Assembly: GCF_003014475.1 (NCBI RefSeq) | Contig: NZ_PYGJ01000006.1 | Location: forward strand, 1 to 64,000 | Direction: 5' to 3' | Length of the DNA: 64,000 bases | Source: Shimia abyssi | GTDB lineage: Bacteria > Pseudomonadota > Alphaproteobacteria > Rhodobacterales > Rhodobacteraceae | In this document: piece after piece, positions 10,745 through 20,616 of the stretch | Numbering within the stretch: position 1 is the first letter of the stretch | Layout of the letters: each line of letters begins with the position of its first letter | Notes under the pieces: model-generated | Seen by the model: the letters and a program-made list of their open reading frames with translations, nothing else | Databases searched by the model: none | Told to the model about the DNA's origin: nothing | Program-made: the position numbers and the translations under genes

Positions 10745-10872
10745 CTTCAACTCCTTGCAAGGCCCAGGGCAGGGTGTATTGAATTTGTAAACTAGTCCTT
10801 AACCTTCAGGTGAAAAAGTAGTTTCGTAAAATTCTTGTTGAAATGTTCTCCTTTTGATCTCATATAGTTTTA

Positions 10873-10887
10873 GAACAAGAGGTGAAC
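10873..10887 (+). promoter_or_regulatory. LexA box (SOS operator) of recA
   Basis: GAACAAGAGGTGAAC is an exact GAAC-N7-GAAC, the LexA operator known from alphaproteobacteria, 53 bases before the recA ATG. A weaker relative (GTTC-N7-GATC) lies at 10845-10859. Confidence 0.8.
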
Positions 10888-10939
10888 ACAGGCAGTGATT
10901 GCCGCCCCGACGTGGGTGTGGAATAAGGAAGCAAGCGAA

Positions 10940-12019
10940 ATGGCAACGGCAGATCTTTTGACGATGAGCAGCAAATCTACACCCGATAAACAAAAGGCGC
11001 TCGACAGCGCTCTGGCCCAGATCGAACGGCAGTTCGGCAAGGGGTCAATTATGAAACTTGGCGCAGACAATCCGGCGCAAGAGATAGAGTCGACGTCGAC
11101 CGGGTCGTTGAGCCTGGATATTGCGTTGGGGATTGGCGGATTGCCAAAAGGTCGGATTATTGAGATTTACGGCCCCGAAAGCTCTGGCAAGACAACTCTG
11201 ACGCTGCACTGCATTGCGGAAGAGCAGAAAAAGGGCGGCGTATGTGCGTTTGTTGACGCGGAACACGCACTGGACCCTCAGTATGCCAAGAAACTGGGCG
11301 TGGATTTGGATGAGTTGCTGATTTCGCAGCCCGATACTGGCGAGCAGGCGCTGGAGATTACCGATACGCTGGTGCGGTCCGGTGCGGTTAACATGGTGGT
11401 TGTCGATTCGGTTGCAGCGCTGACGCCAAAATCCGAACTTGAAGGCGACATGGGTGACAGCAGCGTTGGTGTGCAGGCCCGCCTGATGAGCCAGGCGATG
11501 CGTAAACTGACCGGTTCAATCGCGCGCAGCAACTGTATGGTTATCTTTATCAACCAGATCAGGATGAAGATTGGCGTGATGTTTGGCAGCCCGGAGACGA
11601 CAACCGGTGGTAACGCGTTGAAATTCTACAGCTCAGTCCGGTTGGATATCCGCCGCATTGGCGCGGTCAAGGATCGTGACGAAATTGTGGGCAACGCGAC
11701 CCGTGTAAAAGTTGTAAAGAATAAGGTGGCGCCGCCCTTTAAGCAGGTGGAATTTGACATCATGTATGGCGAGGGCATCTCAAAAACCGGCGAATTGCTG
11801 GACCTTGGGGTCAAGGCCGGTGTGGTGGCGAAATCTGGCTCTTGGTTCAGCTATGGTGATGAGCGGATTGGGCAGGGGCGTGAAAACGCCAAGACGTTTT
11901 TGACCGAGAACAAACGCATTGCGTTGGAGATTGAGGATAAGATCCGGGCAGCGCACGGGCTTGATTTCGATATGCCGCCACCTGATGCGGATGATGACGA
12001 CGCGCTAGTCGAAGGATGA
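10940..12019 (+). CDS. recA: Recombinase RecA
   Basis: A 359-residue DNA strand-exchange ATPase that also triggers LexA self-cleavage. The Walker [10 protein letters not shown] is at residues 78-86, VVVDSVAAL serves as Walker B, and the L2-region [10 protein letters not shown] and acidic C-terminal tail are typical. The ATG at 10940 is eight bases after AAGGAAG; longer in-frame starts lack support. The LexA box upstream implies SOS induction. The next gene follows by six bases. Confidence 0.98.
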   Translation: MATADLLTMSSKSTPDKQKALDSALAQIERQFGKGSIMKLGADNPAQEIESTSTGSLSLDIALGIGGLPKGRIIEIYGPESSGKTTLTLHCIAEEQKKGGVCAFVDAEHALDPQYAKKLGVDLDELLISQPDTGEQALEITDTLVRSGAVNMVVVDSVAALTPKSELEGDMGDSSVGVQARLMSQAMRKLTGSIARSNCMVIFINQIRMKIGVMFGSPETTTGGNALKFYSSVRLDIRRIGAVKDRDEIVGNATRVKVVKNKVAPPFKQVEFDIMYGEGISKTGELLDLGVKAGVVAKSGSWFSYGDERIGQGRENAKTFLTENKRIALEIEDKIRAAHGLDFDMPPPDADDDDALVEG

Positions 12020-12025
12020 CGTGGC

Positions 12026-12586
12026 TTGCCGGTTTCTGAAACGGAACTGAACGAGGCACTACCCCATGTGATGGCCGCCCCAAAGGATGAGGCGGCCATT
12101 GATATGCTATGTCTTCGCCCAGAACGGAATACTCGCAAATTCGTCGACGAGATTTCCCTGACCTGCGATCAAGGGATTCCGGGGGAGCGGTGGCTAGAAC
12201 AACCGTGGTTGCGCACCGAAAACGGCGCGCCACATCCGGGTATTCAGGTGTCGATCCTGCCACGACGCGTGTTGGATCTGGTGTGGCTGGACCGCGATAA
12301 CACAGTTCATCCTGGCGATACTTTTGTCGCGGATATGGATATGTCCTTAGTCAATCTGCCAACCGGGCAATATCTGGAAGTGGGCGGCGCAATATTGAAG
12401 GTGTCGGACGTTTTTAATGACGGCTGCGTCAAGTGGAAAGCCCGATACGGTACGGCGGCCAAGGATTGGATCACCGCGCCAGGGCATCCCGAACTGCGAT
12501 TGCGCGGCATTTTGTGCAGCATTGAGCGGGATGGAGAGATCCGGAAGGGCGATGTTTTGCGAAAAGTGGACGGTTTTTCTGGCTGA
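12026..12586 (+). CDS. MOSC domain protein
   Basis: A 186-residue protein with the MOSC beta-barrel found at the C-terminus of Moco sulfurases and in YiiM/YuaD-type proteins. The conserved cysteine lies in DVFNDGCVKWKARYG, and GERWLEQP and LRGILC fit the family. MOSC proteins handle sulfur or the molybdenum cofactor, but the exact substrate is not predictable here. The start is a TTG nine bases after AAGGA, which overlaps the end of recA, so it is probably co-transcribed with recA. Confidence 0.8.
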   Translation: MPVSETELNEALPHVMAAPKDEAAIDMLCLRPERNTRKFVDEISLTCDQGIPGERWLEQPWLRTENGAPHPGIQVSILPRRVLDLVWLDRDNTVHPGDTFVADMDMSLVNLPTGQYLEVGGAILKVSDVFNDGCVKWKARYGTAAKDWITAPGHPELRLRGILCSIERDGEIRKGDVLRKVDGFSG

Positions 12587-12679
12587 GGCGGCATCCGGTG
12601 TTTTGACATGTGGACAGGCGCGGGCAGGGGTATTAAACCCGTGCGGAACCTGAAAAAACTTGCCGCGAGAGTGCCGCAC

Positions 12680-15352
12680 ATGCCCAGTCTGAATGACATC
12701 CGGTCGACTTTTTTGAACTATTTCGCCAAGCAGGGGCACGAGGTTGTTGCCTCGAGCCCGCTGGTGCCGCGCAACGACCCGACGCTGATGTTTGCCAATT
12801 CGGGCATGGTGCAATTTAAGAACCTGTTCACAGGTGTTGAACAGCGCGACTACCAGCGTGCGACGACGTCGCAGAAATGCGTTCGCGCCGGTGGTAAACA
12901 CAACGATCTGGACAATGTCGGTTATACCGCGCGCCACCACACTTTCTTTGAGATGCTTGGGAACTTTTCCTTTGGCGATTACTTCAAGGAAGAAGCGATC
13001 CCGTTTGCCTGGGAGCTGATCACCAAGGAATTTGGGATCGATAAGAACCGCCTTTATGTGACGGTTTACCATACCGACGATGAGGCGTTTGAGATCTGGA
13101 AAAAGATTGGTGTTCCGGAAGAGCGGATCATTCGCATCGCGACCAGCGACAATTTCTGGCAGATGGGCCCAACTGGACCTTGTGGCCCTTGCACCGAGAT
13201 TTTCTATGATCACGGCGATCACATCTGGGGTGGCCCTCCCGGTTCGCCGGAAGAAGATGGTGATCGGTTTATCGAAATCTGGAACATCGTTTTCATGCAG
13301 AACGAGCAGTTCGAAGATGGCTCGATGCGGGCATTGGACATGCAATCGATTGACACCGGCATGGGGCTGGAGCGGATTGGTGCGCTGTTGCAGGGGTCAC
13401 ATGACAACTATGATACCGACTTGTTCAAGTCATTGATCGAGGCATCCGCCGATGTGACATCGAGTGAGCCATTTGGTGACAAAAACGTGCATCATCGCGT
13501 GATTGCGGACCATCTGCGCTCGACCTCATTCCTGATTGCGGACGGCGTGATGCCATCGAATGATGGGCGTGGATATGTGTTGCGTCGGATCATGCGCCGC
13601 GCGATGCGTCATGCGCATTTGCTGGGAGCAAAAGACCCGGTCATGCACCAACTGGTGCCGTCGCTGGTCAGCCAGATGGGGGCTGCGTACCCGGAATTGG
13701 GACAGGCGCAGGCGTTGATCGAAGAAACATTGAAGCTGGAAGAAACCCGGTTCAAGCAGACGCTAGATCGCGGCTTGAAGCTGTTGGATGACGAGTTGGA
13801 TGGGTTGTCTGAGGATGCGCCGCTGTCAGGTGAGGCTGCGTTCAAGCTTTATGACACGTATGGGTTCCCGCTCGATCTGACGCAGGATGCCTTGCGTGAG
13901 AAGGGCCGCGAGGTAGATACCGACGGGTTTGACGCGGCGATGGCCGAGCAAAAGGCCAAGGCGCGCGCGGCGTGGGCTGGCACCGGCGAGGCAGCTGATG
14001 TGGCGATCTGGTTTGACATCGCTGATGCGGCCGGATCGACAGATTTCCTGGGTTATGACACTGAAAAGGCCGAGGGCCAGGTTGTTGCGCTGATCGTGGA
14101 TGGCAAGCAGGTGGATGCGATTGAAGCCGGGTCTGAGGGCTGGATCGTGGTTAACCAGACGCCGTTTTATGCGGAGTCCGGCGGTCAGGTCGGTGACACG
14201 GGCGTGGTGCGTCGGTTGGATAATCGCGATGACGTGTCGATTGTTGAGGACACGCGCAAGTTTGCGGATGGCAAGGTATTTGCCCACAAGGTGACAGTTG
14301 AGAGCGGTACAGTGAGCAAGGGTGATCCGGTTGAGCTTGAGGTGAACCATGCGCGCCGAACGGCAATCCGGGCCAATCACTCGGCTACGCACCTGTTGCA
14401 CGAGGCGCTGCGCGAGGCGTTGGGCGATCATGTGGCACAGCGTGGATCGCTGAATGCAGAGGATCGTCTGCGGTTCGATTTTAGCCACGCCAAAGCGCTG
14501 AGCGCCGAAGAGTTGCAAAAGGTGGGCAGTGATGTGAACGCCTATATTCGTCAGAATGCGCCAGTTGAAACTCGGATCATGACGCCAGATGATGCACGTG
14601 GCATTGGCGCGCAGGCGCTGTTTGGCGAGAAATATGGCGACGAAGTGCGCGTTGTGTCGATGGGCCGTGCCGATACCGGCAAGGGCATGGATGGCAACAC
14701 CTATTCGCTGGAGCTGTGTGGCGGGACGCATGTGAAACAGACCGGCGATATCGGGGTTTGTGTCATTCTGGGTGACTCGGCCTCCAGCGCGGGTGTGCGC
14801 CGGATCGAGGCGTTGACGGGCGCGGCGGCGTTTGAGCATCTAGAGCGCGAGGCGCGGCGGATGAGCGACGTGGCGGTCGCGCTTAAGGCACAGCCCGACG
14901 ACGTGATGGATCGCCTGAAAGCGATGATGGATGAGCGCAAAGCGCTGCAAAACGAAGTGGCGCAGCTGCGCCGCGAGCTGGCGATGGCCGGTGGTGCGGG
15001 TCAAGGTGGCGCGACGGAGGCCAAGGAGGTCGCGGGCGTCAAATTCTTTGCGCAAGTACTGCAAGGCGTTTCGGGGCGGGATCTGCCTGCGCTGATTGAT
15101 GAACACAAGTCGCGGCTGGCAAGCGGCGCGGTGTTGTTGATTGCGGACACGGGCGACAAAGTGGCCGTGGCCGCAGGTGTGACCGAGGACCGAAAGGGAG
15201 ACATTTCGGCGGTTGACCTTGTGCGCGCGGCGGTAGAGGCTCTGGGCGGAAAAGGCGGCGGTGGCCGCCCGGATATGGCGCAAGGTGGCGCCAAGGATGC
15301 CAGCAATGCCGAGGCCGCGATTGCCGCCGCCGAAGCCGTTATCGGAGGATAA
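12680..15352 (+). CDS. alaS: Alanyl-tRNA synthetase
   Basis: An 890-residue enzyme that charges tRNA-Ala and edits mischarged Ser/Gly. It opens with the class II catalytic core ([16 protein letters not shown], then a [16 protein letters not shown] stretch). The editing domain has the zinc ligands HSATHLLH and CGGTH, and a C-Ala/DHHA1 domain ends the protein. The ATG at 12680 gives the normal N-terminus; the 24 codons before it in frame do not match the family. A four-base gap leads to the next gene. Confidence 0.97.
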   Translation: MPSLNDIRSTFLNYFAKQGHEVVASSPLVPRNDPTLMFANSGMVQFKNLFTGVEQRDYQRATTSQKCVRAGGKHNDLDNVGYTARHHTFFEMLGNFSFGDYFKEEAIPFAWELITKEFGIDKNRLYVTVYHTDDEAFEIWKKIGVPEERIIRIATSDNFWQMGPTGPCGPCTEIFYDHGDHIWGGPPGSPEEDGDRFIEIWNIVFMQNEQFEDGSMRALDMQSIDTGMGLERIGALLQGSHDNYDTDLFKSLIEASADVTSSEPFGDKNVHHRVIADHLRSTSFLIADGVMPSNDGRGYVLRRIMRRAMRHAHLLGAKDPVMHQLVPSLVSQMGAAYPELGQAQALIEETLKLEETRFKQTLDRGLKLLDDELDGLSEDAPLSGEAAFKLYDTYGFPLDLTQDALREKGREVDTDGFDAAMAEQKAKARAAWAGTGEAADVAIWFDIADAAGSTDFLGYDTEKAEGQVVALIVDGKQVDAIEAGSEGWIVVNQTPFYAESGGQVGDTGVVRRLDNRDDVSIVEDTRKFADGKVFAHKVTVESGTVSKGDPVELEVNHARRTAIRANHSATHLLHEALREALGDHVAQRGSLNAEDRLRFDFSHAKALSAEELQKVGSDVNAYIRQNAPVETRIMTPDDARGIGAQALFGEKYGDEVRVVSMGRADTGKGMDGNTYSLELCGGTHVKQTGDIGVCVILGDSASSAGVRRIEALTGAAAFEHLEREARRMSDVAVALKAQPDDVMDRLKAMMDERKALQNEVAQLRRELAMAGGAGQGGATEAKEVAGVKFFAQVLQGVSGRDLPALIDEHKSRLASGAVLLIADTGDKVAVAAGVTEDRKGDISAVDLVRAAVEALGGKGGGGRPDMAQGGAKDASNAEAAIAAAEAVIGG

Positions 15353-15355
15353 GAG

Positions 15356-15643
15356 ATGGGTGCTCTCTGGATTGCACATGTGACGGTGACTGACGCGGAT
15401 GCATATGGAAAATATGCTGAACTGGCTGGACCGGCGATTGCCAAACACGGGGGCGAGTTTATCGCCCGCGGCGGGCGTTTCGTTCAGCTTGAAGGCAAAG
15501 AGCGCCCCCGCAATGTGGTTGCCAAGTTTCCGGATGTTGATGCGGCGGTGGCCTGCTATCACAGCCCAGAATACCAGGAGGCGCTGAGCCATGCGCGCGG
15601 CGCGTCGGAACGTGAATTGATGGTAGTTGAAACCAGTGAGTAG
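15356..15643 (+). CDS. DUF1330 family protein
   Basis: A 95-residue protein of the dimeric alpha/beta-barrel DUF1330 family: WIAHVTVTDADAYGKYAELAGPA at the start and the family's FARGG-like and FPDVDAAVACYHSPEY segments. Function is unknown; relatives are probably small ligand-binding or enzyme-like dimers. A GGAGG just before the ATG overlaps the end of alaS. Confidence 0.85.
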   Translation: MGALWIAHVTVTDADAYGKYAELAGPAIAKHGGEFIARGGRFVQLEGKERPRNVVAKFPDVDAAVACYHSPEYQEALSHARGASERELMVVETSE

Positions 15644-15670
15644 TTTTACCTAAGACAGGAGTCTGGCCAA

Positions 15671-16450
15671 ATGTGTCGTTGGGCCGCCTATATCGGGCAC
15701 CCCGTTTATCTCGAAGATGTCGTCACCCGGCCAGATCATTCGCTGATCCAGCAAAGTATCCAAGCGACCGAATGCAAAACCACAACCAACGCCGACGGCT
15801 TTGGTGTTGCTTGGTACGGGTCACGCCCCGAACCGGGCCTTTATCGCGATACCTATCCAGCGTGGTCGGATCCCAACCTCAAGTCTTTGACTGCGCAGGT
15901 AAAATCCGGACTGTTTCTGGCGCATGTGCGCGCCTCGACCGGGACAGCGACCAGTCGCAATAATTGCCATCCCTTTGCGGTGGGGCGGTGGTCTTTCATG
16001 CATAATGGTCAGATCGGCGGGTTTGATGCGTTTCGCCGCCGGGCGGATATGTTGATCCCGGATCGGCTCTATCATGAGCGCAAGGGTGCGACAGATAGCG
16101 AAATCCTGTTTCTATTGGCGTTGGTTGAGGGACTCGATGAGACCCCGAAAGAGGCGATGGAATTGGCCGTGGGCATCCTCTACCGGTTAAGCCGGGAATG
16201 GGGTACGGCGCCACATGTGCGCATTGGCGCGGCGTTTGCGGATGGCGAAACACTTTATGCTATTCGCTATGCGTCGGACCATCTGGCACCGACCGTGTAT
16301 TATCGGTGGAGCGAGAGCAGGGGAGGTTATGCCGTGGTGAGCGAGCCGCTGGCGCATGACGAAGAGGATTGGGTTGCCGTTCCGCCCGGTTCGTTCTGTG
16401 CGTTTCGTGGGCGTGAGGTGCAAGTCGAGCGGTTTGCACCGCCCATGTGA
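15671..16450 (+). CDS. Class II glutamine amidotransferase (EgtC/YafJ-like)
   Basis: A 259-residue N-terminal-nucleophile hydrolase. Cys2 (MCRWAAY) is the catalytic residue exposed after Met removal. NADGFGVAWYG, HVRASTGT and NCHPF form the Ntn active-site pocket, and FMHNGQIGG is the glutamine-site loop. Members hydrolyse gamma-glutamyl amides (for example EgtC in ergothioneine synthesis), but no ergothioneine genes lie nearby, so the substrate is unassigned. AGGAG precedes the ATG. Confidence 0.85.
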   Translation: MCRWAAYIGHPVYLEDVVTRPDHSLIQQSIQATECKTTTNADGFGVAWYGSRPEPGLYRDTYPAWSDPNLKSLTAQVKSGLFLAHVRASTGTATSRNNCHPFAVGRWSFMHNGQIGGFDAFRRRADMLIPDRLYHERKGATDSEILFLLALVEGLDETPKEAMELAVGILYRLSREWGTAPHVRIGAAFADGETLYAIRYASDHLAPTVYYRWSESRGGYAVVSEPLAHDEEDWVAVPPGSFCAFRGREVQVERFAPPM

Positions 16451-16454
16451 TCCG

Positions 16455-17510
16455 TCAGATCAGGAAAAAACGTACGGCCCAGAACAGGAATCCGGCATAC
16501 ATGATCGGGTAGACCCAGATCACCAGATATCGGTCGATTTTGCGGGCAAGCGCTTCTTTTTCAACGATTTTCAAGCGTCGCAGGCCGATATTCACCAGCA
16601 CCATAGACCCGGTGATGATGAACATGCCCACAAAAAGGCTGTCGAGGAATGTGAGGTAACCCAGTTTTGGAAGGGTGGTAGAGATCGCAAAGTTAAAGGC
16701 GACAAAGACCAAAAGGTTGGCGTTCGCCATGTCGATGCGACGGCGGTATTCCTCGAGGAAGAACGTTGCCCAAGAGGCGAAGAGGATGATCAACAGGGGA
16801 AGAAGGATCCGCAGCATGTAATACTGCATGTGGCGGTGCGCCTCAAACGCGAGCACCACTTGGGAGGATGGCAGGCCGGTCATGCCTTCGATGTCATGGG
16901 ACAGCATGCGCGGGTTGTTGAGGATCCACTCTTCTTCGCCCAAGAGTTCACCTAGGCCCGAAAGGTTATCCAACGGGTGAAATTCCACGTGGCTTGACGG
17001 AAATACGGATGTAACTTCCATAAAAAAACGTTGCGTATCAAATGGGTACTTCCGAAAGTTAAAGTATGGCGCCTGAAGCGTGGCGGTGAAGCGTTCAAGG
17101 AACGTTACTTCTCCGGTAGCGCGCAAAATGATCTGGGCCTGTTGTGTAAAGCGGCGGCCCTGTTGGTTTTGCAGTACAAAAAACGGCACGATTACTGAGC
17201 GATCACGGGAATATTTTCGATATTCGTCCACCGTTAGGCTGAGAATGCTGCCACCATGTTCGGCCTCGTCAAAGGCGAGGTCCGGATGGGTGAAACGCAT
17301 GACAAAATTGCCAACAGCGCCATAGTTTTCCGATTGCTGATCGACAAAGGTGATTTGGTCGATCTTGATGCCGACGCCAACCTTGATTGGTTCGCTGACG
17401 TCGGATTTGATGGCCATAAAACCCTGATCGCCAAACCCTTCGGCAGAGGCAACGGCGCCCCAAAGGGCGACGCACAGGGCGGCAATGAAGTGGAAAATGG
17501 GCAATCGCAT
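16455..17510 (-). CDS. Bacterial pentameric ligand-gated ion channel homologue
   Basis: A 351-residue protein with a signal peptide (cleavage near residue 23), a beta-sandwich extracellular domain, and four membrane helices. The FRKYPFDTQ motif near residue 155 is the Pro-loop of this superfamily (GLIC carries a near-identical stretch). M1 (YYMLRILLPLLIILFASW), an M2 containing AFNFAISTTLPKLGYLTFLD, M3, and a short intracellular loop before M4 follow in the Cys-loop receptor order. As in other bacterial members, no disulfide Cys loop is present. It should form a cation or anion pore gated by an unknown ligand or protons. It converges with the amidotransferase gene, four bases apart. Confidence 0.85.
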   Translation of the reverse strand: MRLPIFHFIAALCVALWGAVASAEGFGDQGFMAIKSDVSEPIKVGVGIKIDQITFVDQQSENYGAVGNFVMRFTHPDLAFDEAEHGGSILSLTVDEYRKYSRDRSVIVPFFVLQNQQGRRFTQQAQIILRATGEVTFLERFTATLQAPYFNFRKYPFDTQRFFMEVTSVFPSSHVEFHPLDNLSGLGELLGEEEWILNNPRMLSHDIEGMTGLPSSQVVLAFEAHRHMQYYMLRILLPLLIILFASWATFFLEEYRRRIDMANANLLVFVAFNFAISTTLPKLGYLTFLDSLFVGMFIITGSMVLVNIGLRRLKIVEKEALARKIDRYLVIWVYPIMYAGFLFWAVRFFLI

Positions 17511-17591
17511 AAGGTTTAAAATCTATTTTGGCTGGCTTTGGACCGAGCTTTCAACAGAAAACGTTAGCAAACAACCCCGTTGATACGAAAA

Positions 17592-17612
17592 GGGCCGCCA
17601 AATTGGCGACCC
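17592..17612 (-). terminator. Rho-independent terminator of typA
   Basis: On the minus strand GGGTCGCCA-ATT-TGGCGGCCC folds as a nine-pair stem (one U-G) followed by TTTTC, 17 bases after the typA stop. Confidence 0.8.
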
Positions 17613-17628
17613 TCTTGAGTTTTTTGAT

Positions 17629-19449
17629 CTATTGCGCAGCGCGCGCCATGCGTTTGCGTTCATGCGGGTCAAGGAAACGTTTGCGCAGGCGGATCGCGTT
17701 TGGCGTGACTTCGACCAATTCGTCATCGTTGATATAGGCGATGGCCTCTTCAAGGCTGAGCGTGATCGGCGTGGTCAGGCGGACAGCTTCGTCGGTGCCG
17801 CTGGCGCGCACGTTGGTCAGTTTCTTGCCCTTGAGTGGGTTCACTTCGAGGTCGTTTTCACGGCTGTGTTCACCGATAATCATACCGGTATATACCTTGG
17901 CCTGAGCCCCGAGGAACATGCGGCCACGATCTTCGAGGTTCCAGAGCGCATAGGCCACGGCCTCGCCGTTTTCCATGGAGATCAGAACGCCGGCGCGGCG
18001 GCCGGGGATCGAGCCTTTGTAGGCGGTCCAGCCGTGGAAGACACGGTTCAGAACACCCGTGCCGCGCGTGTCGGTGAGGAACTCGCCGTGATAACCGATC
18101 AGTCCGCGTGACGGGACGTGCGCAATGATGCGCGTTTTGCCAGCACCGGCGGGGCGCATTTCGGCCAATTCGCCTTTGCGTGCACCGGTGATTTTTTCGA
18201 TCACGGCACCGGAATATTCGTCATCCACGTCGATGGTGACTTCTTCGACGGGCTCCATGCGCTGGCCGTCTTCTTCGCGCATGATCACCTGCGGGCGAGA
18301 GATCGACAGCTCGAACCCTTCGCGACGCATGTTTTCGATCAGAACACCCATCTGGAGTTCGCCGCGACCTGACACTTCGAACGCTTCACCGCCGGGGGTG
18401 TCTGCGATCTTGATGGCTACGTTGGATTCAGCTTCCTTCATCAGCCGGTCACGGATGACGCGCGACTGAACCTTTTTGCCGTCGCGGCCCGCAAGAGGGC
18501 TGTCGTTGATGCCGAATGTCACGGTGATGGTGGGGGGATCGATGGGCTGTGCTTCGAGCGGTTCGTCAACAGCGAGGGCACAGATCGTATCGGCCACGGT
18601 GGCCTTTGACATACCTGCAATGGACACGATGTCGCCTGCGGCGGCTTCTTCGATGTCTTGCTGCGCCAAACCACGGAATGCCTGAATACGGGTGATACGG
18701 AACTGTTCGATTTTCTGGCCAATGCGCGAGATCGCCTGAACCGTTGCGCCCACCTTGAGGCGACCGGATTCAACGCGGCCTGTAAGCAGGCGGCCAACAA
18801 ACGGGTCAGAGCCCAGCGTGGTCGCCAGCATGCGGAAATCATTGTCTTGCTGGGCAATCTGCTTGGGCGCGGGCACGTGGTTGACGATCAGGTTAAAGAG
18901 CGCGTGCAGATCCTTGCGCGGGCCGTCAAGCTCGGAATCTGCCCAGCCGTTGCGGCCAGAGGCATACATGTGCGGGAAGTCGAGCTGATCGTCGTCAGCG
19001 TCCAGCGAGGCAAACAGGTCAAAGCATTCGTCCAGCGCGCGATCAGGTTCGGCATCGGGTTTATCAACTTTGTTCAGAACCACGATGGGACGCAGGCCAA
19101 GGGCGAGGGCCTTGGAGGTCACAAATTTGGTTTGCGGCATTGGGCCTTCGGCAGCGTCCACCAGCAAGACAACGCCATCCACCATCGACAGGATACGCTC
19201 AACCTCGCCGCCGAAATCAGCGTGGCCAGGGGTGTCAACGATGTTGATGCGGGTGCCTTTCCACTCGACCGAGGTGGGCTTGGCAAAGATGGTGATGCCG
19301 CGCTCGCGCTCAAGGTCGTTGGAGTCCATGGCGCGCTCCGCCACTTCCTGGTTCTCGCGGAATGCGCCGGACTGTTTCAGCAGCTCGTCCACAAGAGTGG
19401 TCTTGCCGTGGTCAACGTGCGCAATGATCGCAATATTACGAAGATCCAT
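17629..19449 (-). CDS. typA: Ribosome-associated GTPase TypA/BipA
   Basis: A 606-residue translational GTPase of the EF-G/LepA class, acting on the ribosome in stress adaptation and large-subunit assembly. G1 AHVDHGKTT (10-18), G3 DTPGHADF and G4 NKVDKPDA are intact. Domain III ([18 protein letters not shown]) and the TypA-specific C-terminus ([20 protein letters not shown] region) are present. The length is normal. The ATG at 19449 has only a weak ribosome binding site but gives the exact family start. Confidence 0.97.
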   Translation of the reverse strand: MDLRNIAIIAHVDHGKTTLVDELLKQSGAFRENQEVAERAMDSNDLERERGITIFAKPTSVEWKGTRINIVDTPGHADFGGEVERILSMVDGVVLLVDAAEGPMPQTKFVTSKALALGLRPIVVLNKVDKPDAEPDRALDECFDLFASLDADDDQLDFPHMYASGRNGWADSELDGPRKDLHALFNLIVNHVPAPKQIAQQDNDFRMLATTLGSDPFVGRLLTGRVESGRLKVGATVQAISRIGQKIEQFRITRIQAFRGLAQQDIEEAAAGDIVSIAGMSKATVADTICALAVDEPLEAQPIDPPTITVTFGINDSPLAGRDGKKVQSRVIRDRLMKEAESNVAIKIADTPGGEAFEVSGRGELQMGVLIENMRREGFELSISRPQVIMREEDGQRMEPVEEVTIDVDDEYSGAVIEKITGARKGELAEMRPAGAGKTRIIAHVPSRGLIGYHGEFLTDTRGTGVLNRVFHGWTAYKGSIPGRRAGVLISMENGEAVAYALWNLEDRGRMFLGAQAKVYTGMIIGEHSRENDLEVNPLKGKKLTNVRASGTDEAVRLTTPITLSLEEAIAYINDDELVEVTPNAIRLRKRFLDPHERKRMARAAQ

Positions 19450-19520
19450 TGGGATATGCCTTTTTGTGTTCGCGCCCGCCCTATAATGCGCACGCAGAAA
19501 AGGCCAGCCCCTTATTTGGT

Positions 19521-19856
19521 TCAGTGCGCGGCTGTGTTGGAAAACAAGTGTATCACAAGAATACCAGCAAGGATCATCCCCATGCCAAGCATTGCCGGAA
19601 GATCAAGGCGCTGACCAAACACGACATAGCCAATGATCGCAATCAGGACGATGCCAAGGCCGGACCATATGGCATAAGTGATACCAACTGGCAGCACCTT
19701 GAGCGTGAGGGCCATAAAGTAGAACGCGGCCGCATAGCCGATAACTACGATAACCGAAGGAACCAGTCGGGTGAATTGCTGGCTGGCTTGCAACGCGGTG
19801 GTGCCGACGGTTTCAAACATCACGGCGATCAATAGGAGAATGTACGTGCGCAGCAT
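19521..19856 (-). CDS. Small multidrug resistance (SMR) transporter
   Basis: A 111-residue protein with four membrane helices. The essential membrane glutamate lies in helix 1 (AVMFETVGTTAL, Glu15), and helix 3 has the typical GITYAIWSGLG motif. SMR proteins act as dual-topology dimers exporting quaternary cations or guanidinium in exchange for protons. AAGGAA lies six bases before the ATG. It lies nine bases after the YitT gene and is probably in the same transcript. Drug versus guanidinium specificity cannot be told here. Confidence 0.9.
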   Translation of the reverse strand: MLRTYILLLIAVMFETVGTTALQASQQFTRLVPSVIVVIGYAAAFYFMALTLKVLPVGITYAIWSGLGIVLIAIIGYVVFGQRLDLPAMLGMGMILAGILVIHLFSNTAAH

Positions 19857-19865
19857 GGCAGTTCC

Positions 19866-20486
19866 TTAGCGGGCGATATAGCGGTCTCGGCGGTGGTTGG
19901 TTGCGATCATGATATTGGTTATAGCAGCCCCGGCGAGCGAATAGGCGACAGTGGCCGCGTCGAAAAGCGACGCGGCAAGGGCAAAAACACAAAGGTCAAA
20001 GCCAAGCTGAACCCAGCCTGCCTTGATGCCCTTGCTGTCCTGAAGCCACATCGCGACAATGCCCACTCCGCCAAGTGTGGCGCCATGGCGAAAGAGCACG
20101 ATCAATCCGGCCCCGGCGGTGATCCCGGCCAGCACTGCGCCAGCGAGCGGATGCAATGTTTCAATGCGCATGACGCTTGGCAGCAGGTAGGTCCATAGCG
20201 ACATAAGGCCCACGGCTGCAAATGTTTTGAGCGTGAATCTGTACCCCATGCGGATCAGAGCGATGACATAGAACGGCAGGTTTAGCACAAAGAACACAGC
20301 CGCAAAGCCTATCCCGCTTGCGTAGGACAAGGTTAGAGATAGTCCCGCGATCTGGCCGGTGATCAAGCCGCTCGCTTGCAAGAATTGAACGCAGAGCGCC
20401 ATGAGAACCGTGCCTACGACGATGCCTTGAAAATCTTCGAATGCGCTGTGACGTTCCGCGTGGGGCGGTTCAAGAAAGCTAACCAT
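19866..20486 (-). CDS. YitT family membrane protein
   Basis: A 206-residue protein with about five to six hydrophobic helices. The YitT (DUF161) features are visible: GLITGQIAGLSLTLSYASG near residue 40, FFVLNLPFY in the next helix, and FRHGATLGGVGIVAMWLQ near residue 135. Transport function is assumed for the family, but the substrate is unknown. It is the first gene of the pair with the SMR transporter. Confidence 0.8.
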   Translation of the reverse strand: MVSFLEPPHAERHSAFEDFQGIVVGTVLMALCVQFLQASGLITGQIAGLSLTLSYASGIGFAAVFFVLNLPFYVIALIRMGYRFTLKTFAAVGLMSLWTYLLPSVMRIETLHPLAGAVLAGITAGAGLIVLFRHGATLGGVGIVAMWLQDSKGIKAGWVQLGFDLCVFALAASLFDAATVAYSLAGAAITNIMIATNHRRDRYIAR

Positions 20487-20616
20487 GGTTTGTGCATTTC
20501 ACTCTGTGTCAGTTTTGTCCAGCCCAGTCGTTATGCGGAGTGATTGGCGGGAGATATGGGTCGATCTGGGACGGCAAACACCGTAGGGTCGGAGCCATTG
20601 AAGGGGAGTATTTGAC

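Noticed and set aside
13826-14839. 337-codon minus-strand frame inside alaS
   Set aside because: Shadow of the high-GC alaS coding sequence with no motif of its own.
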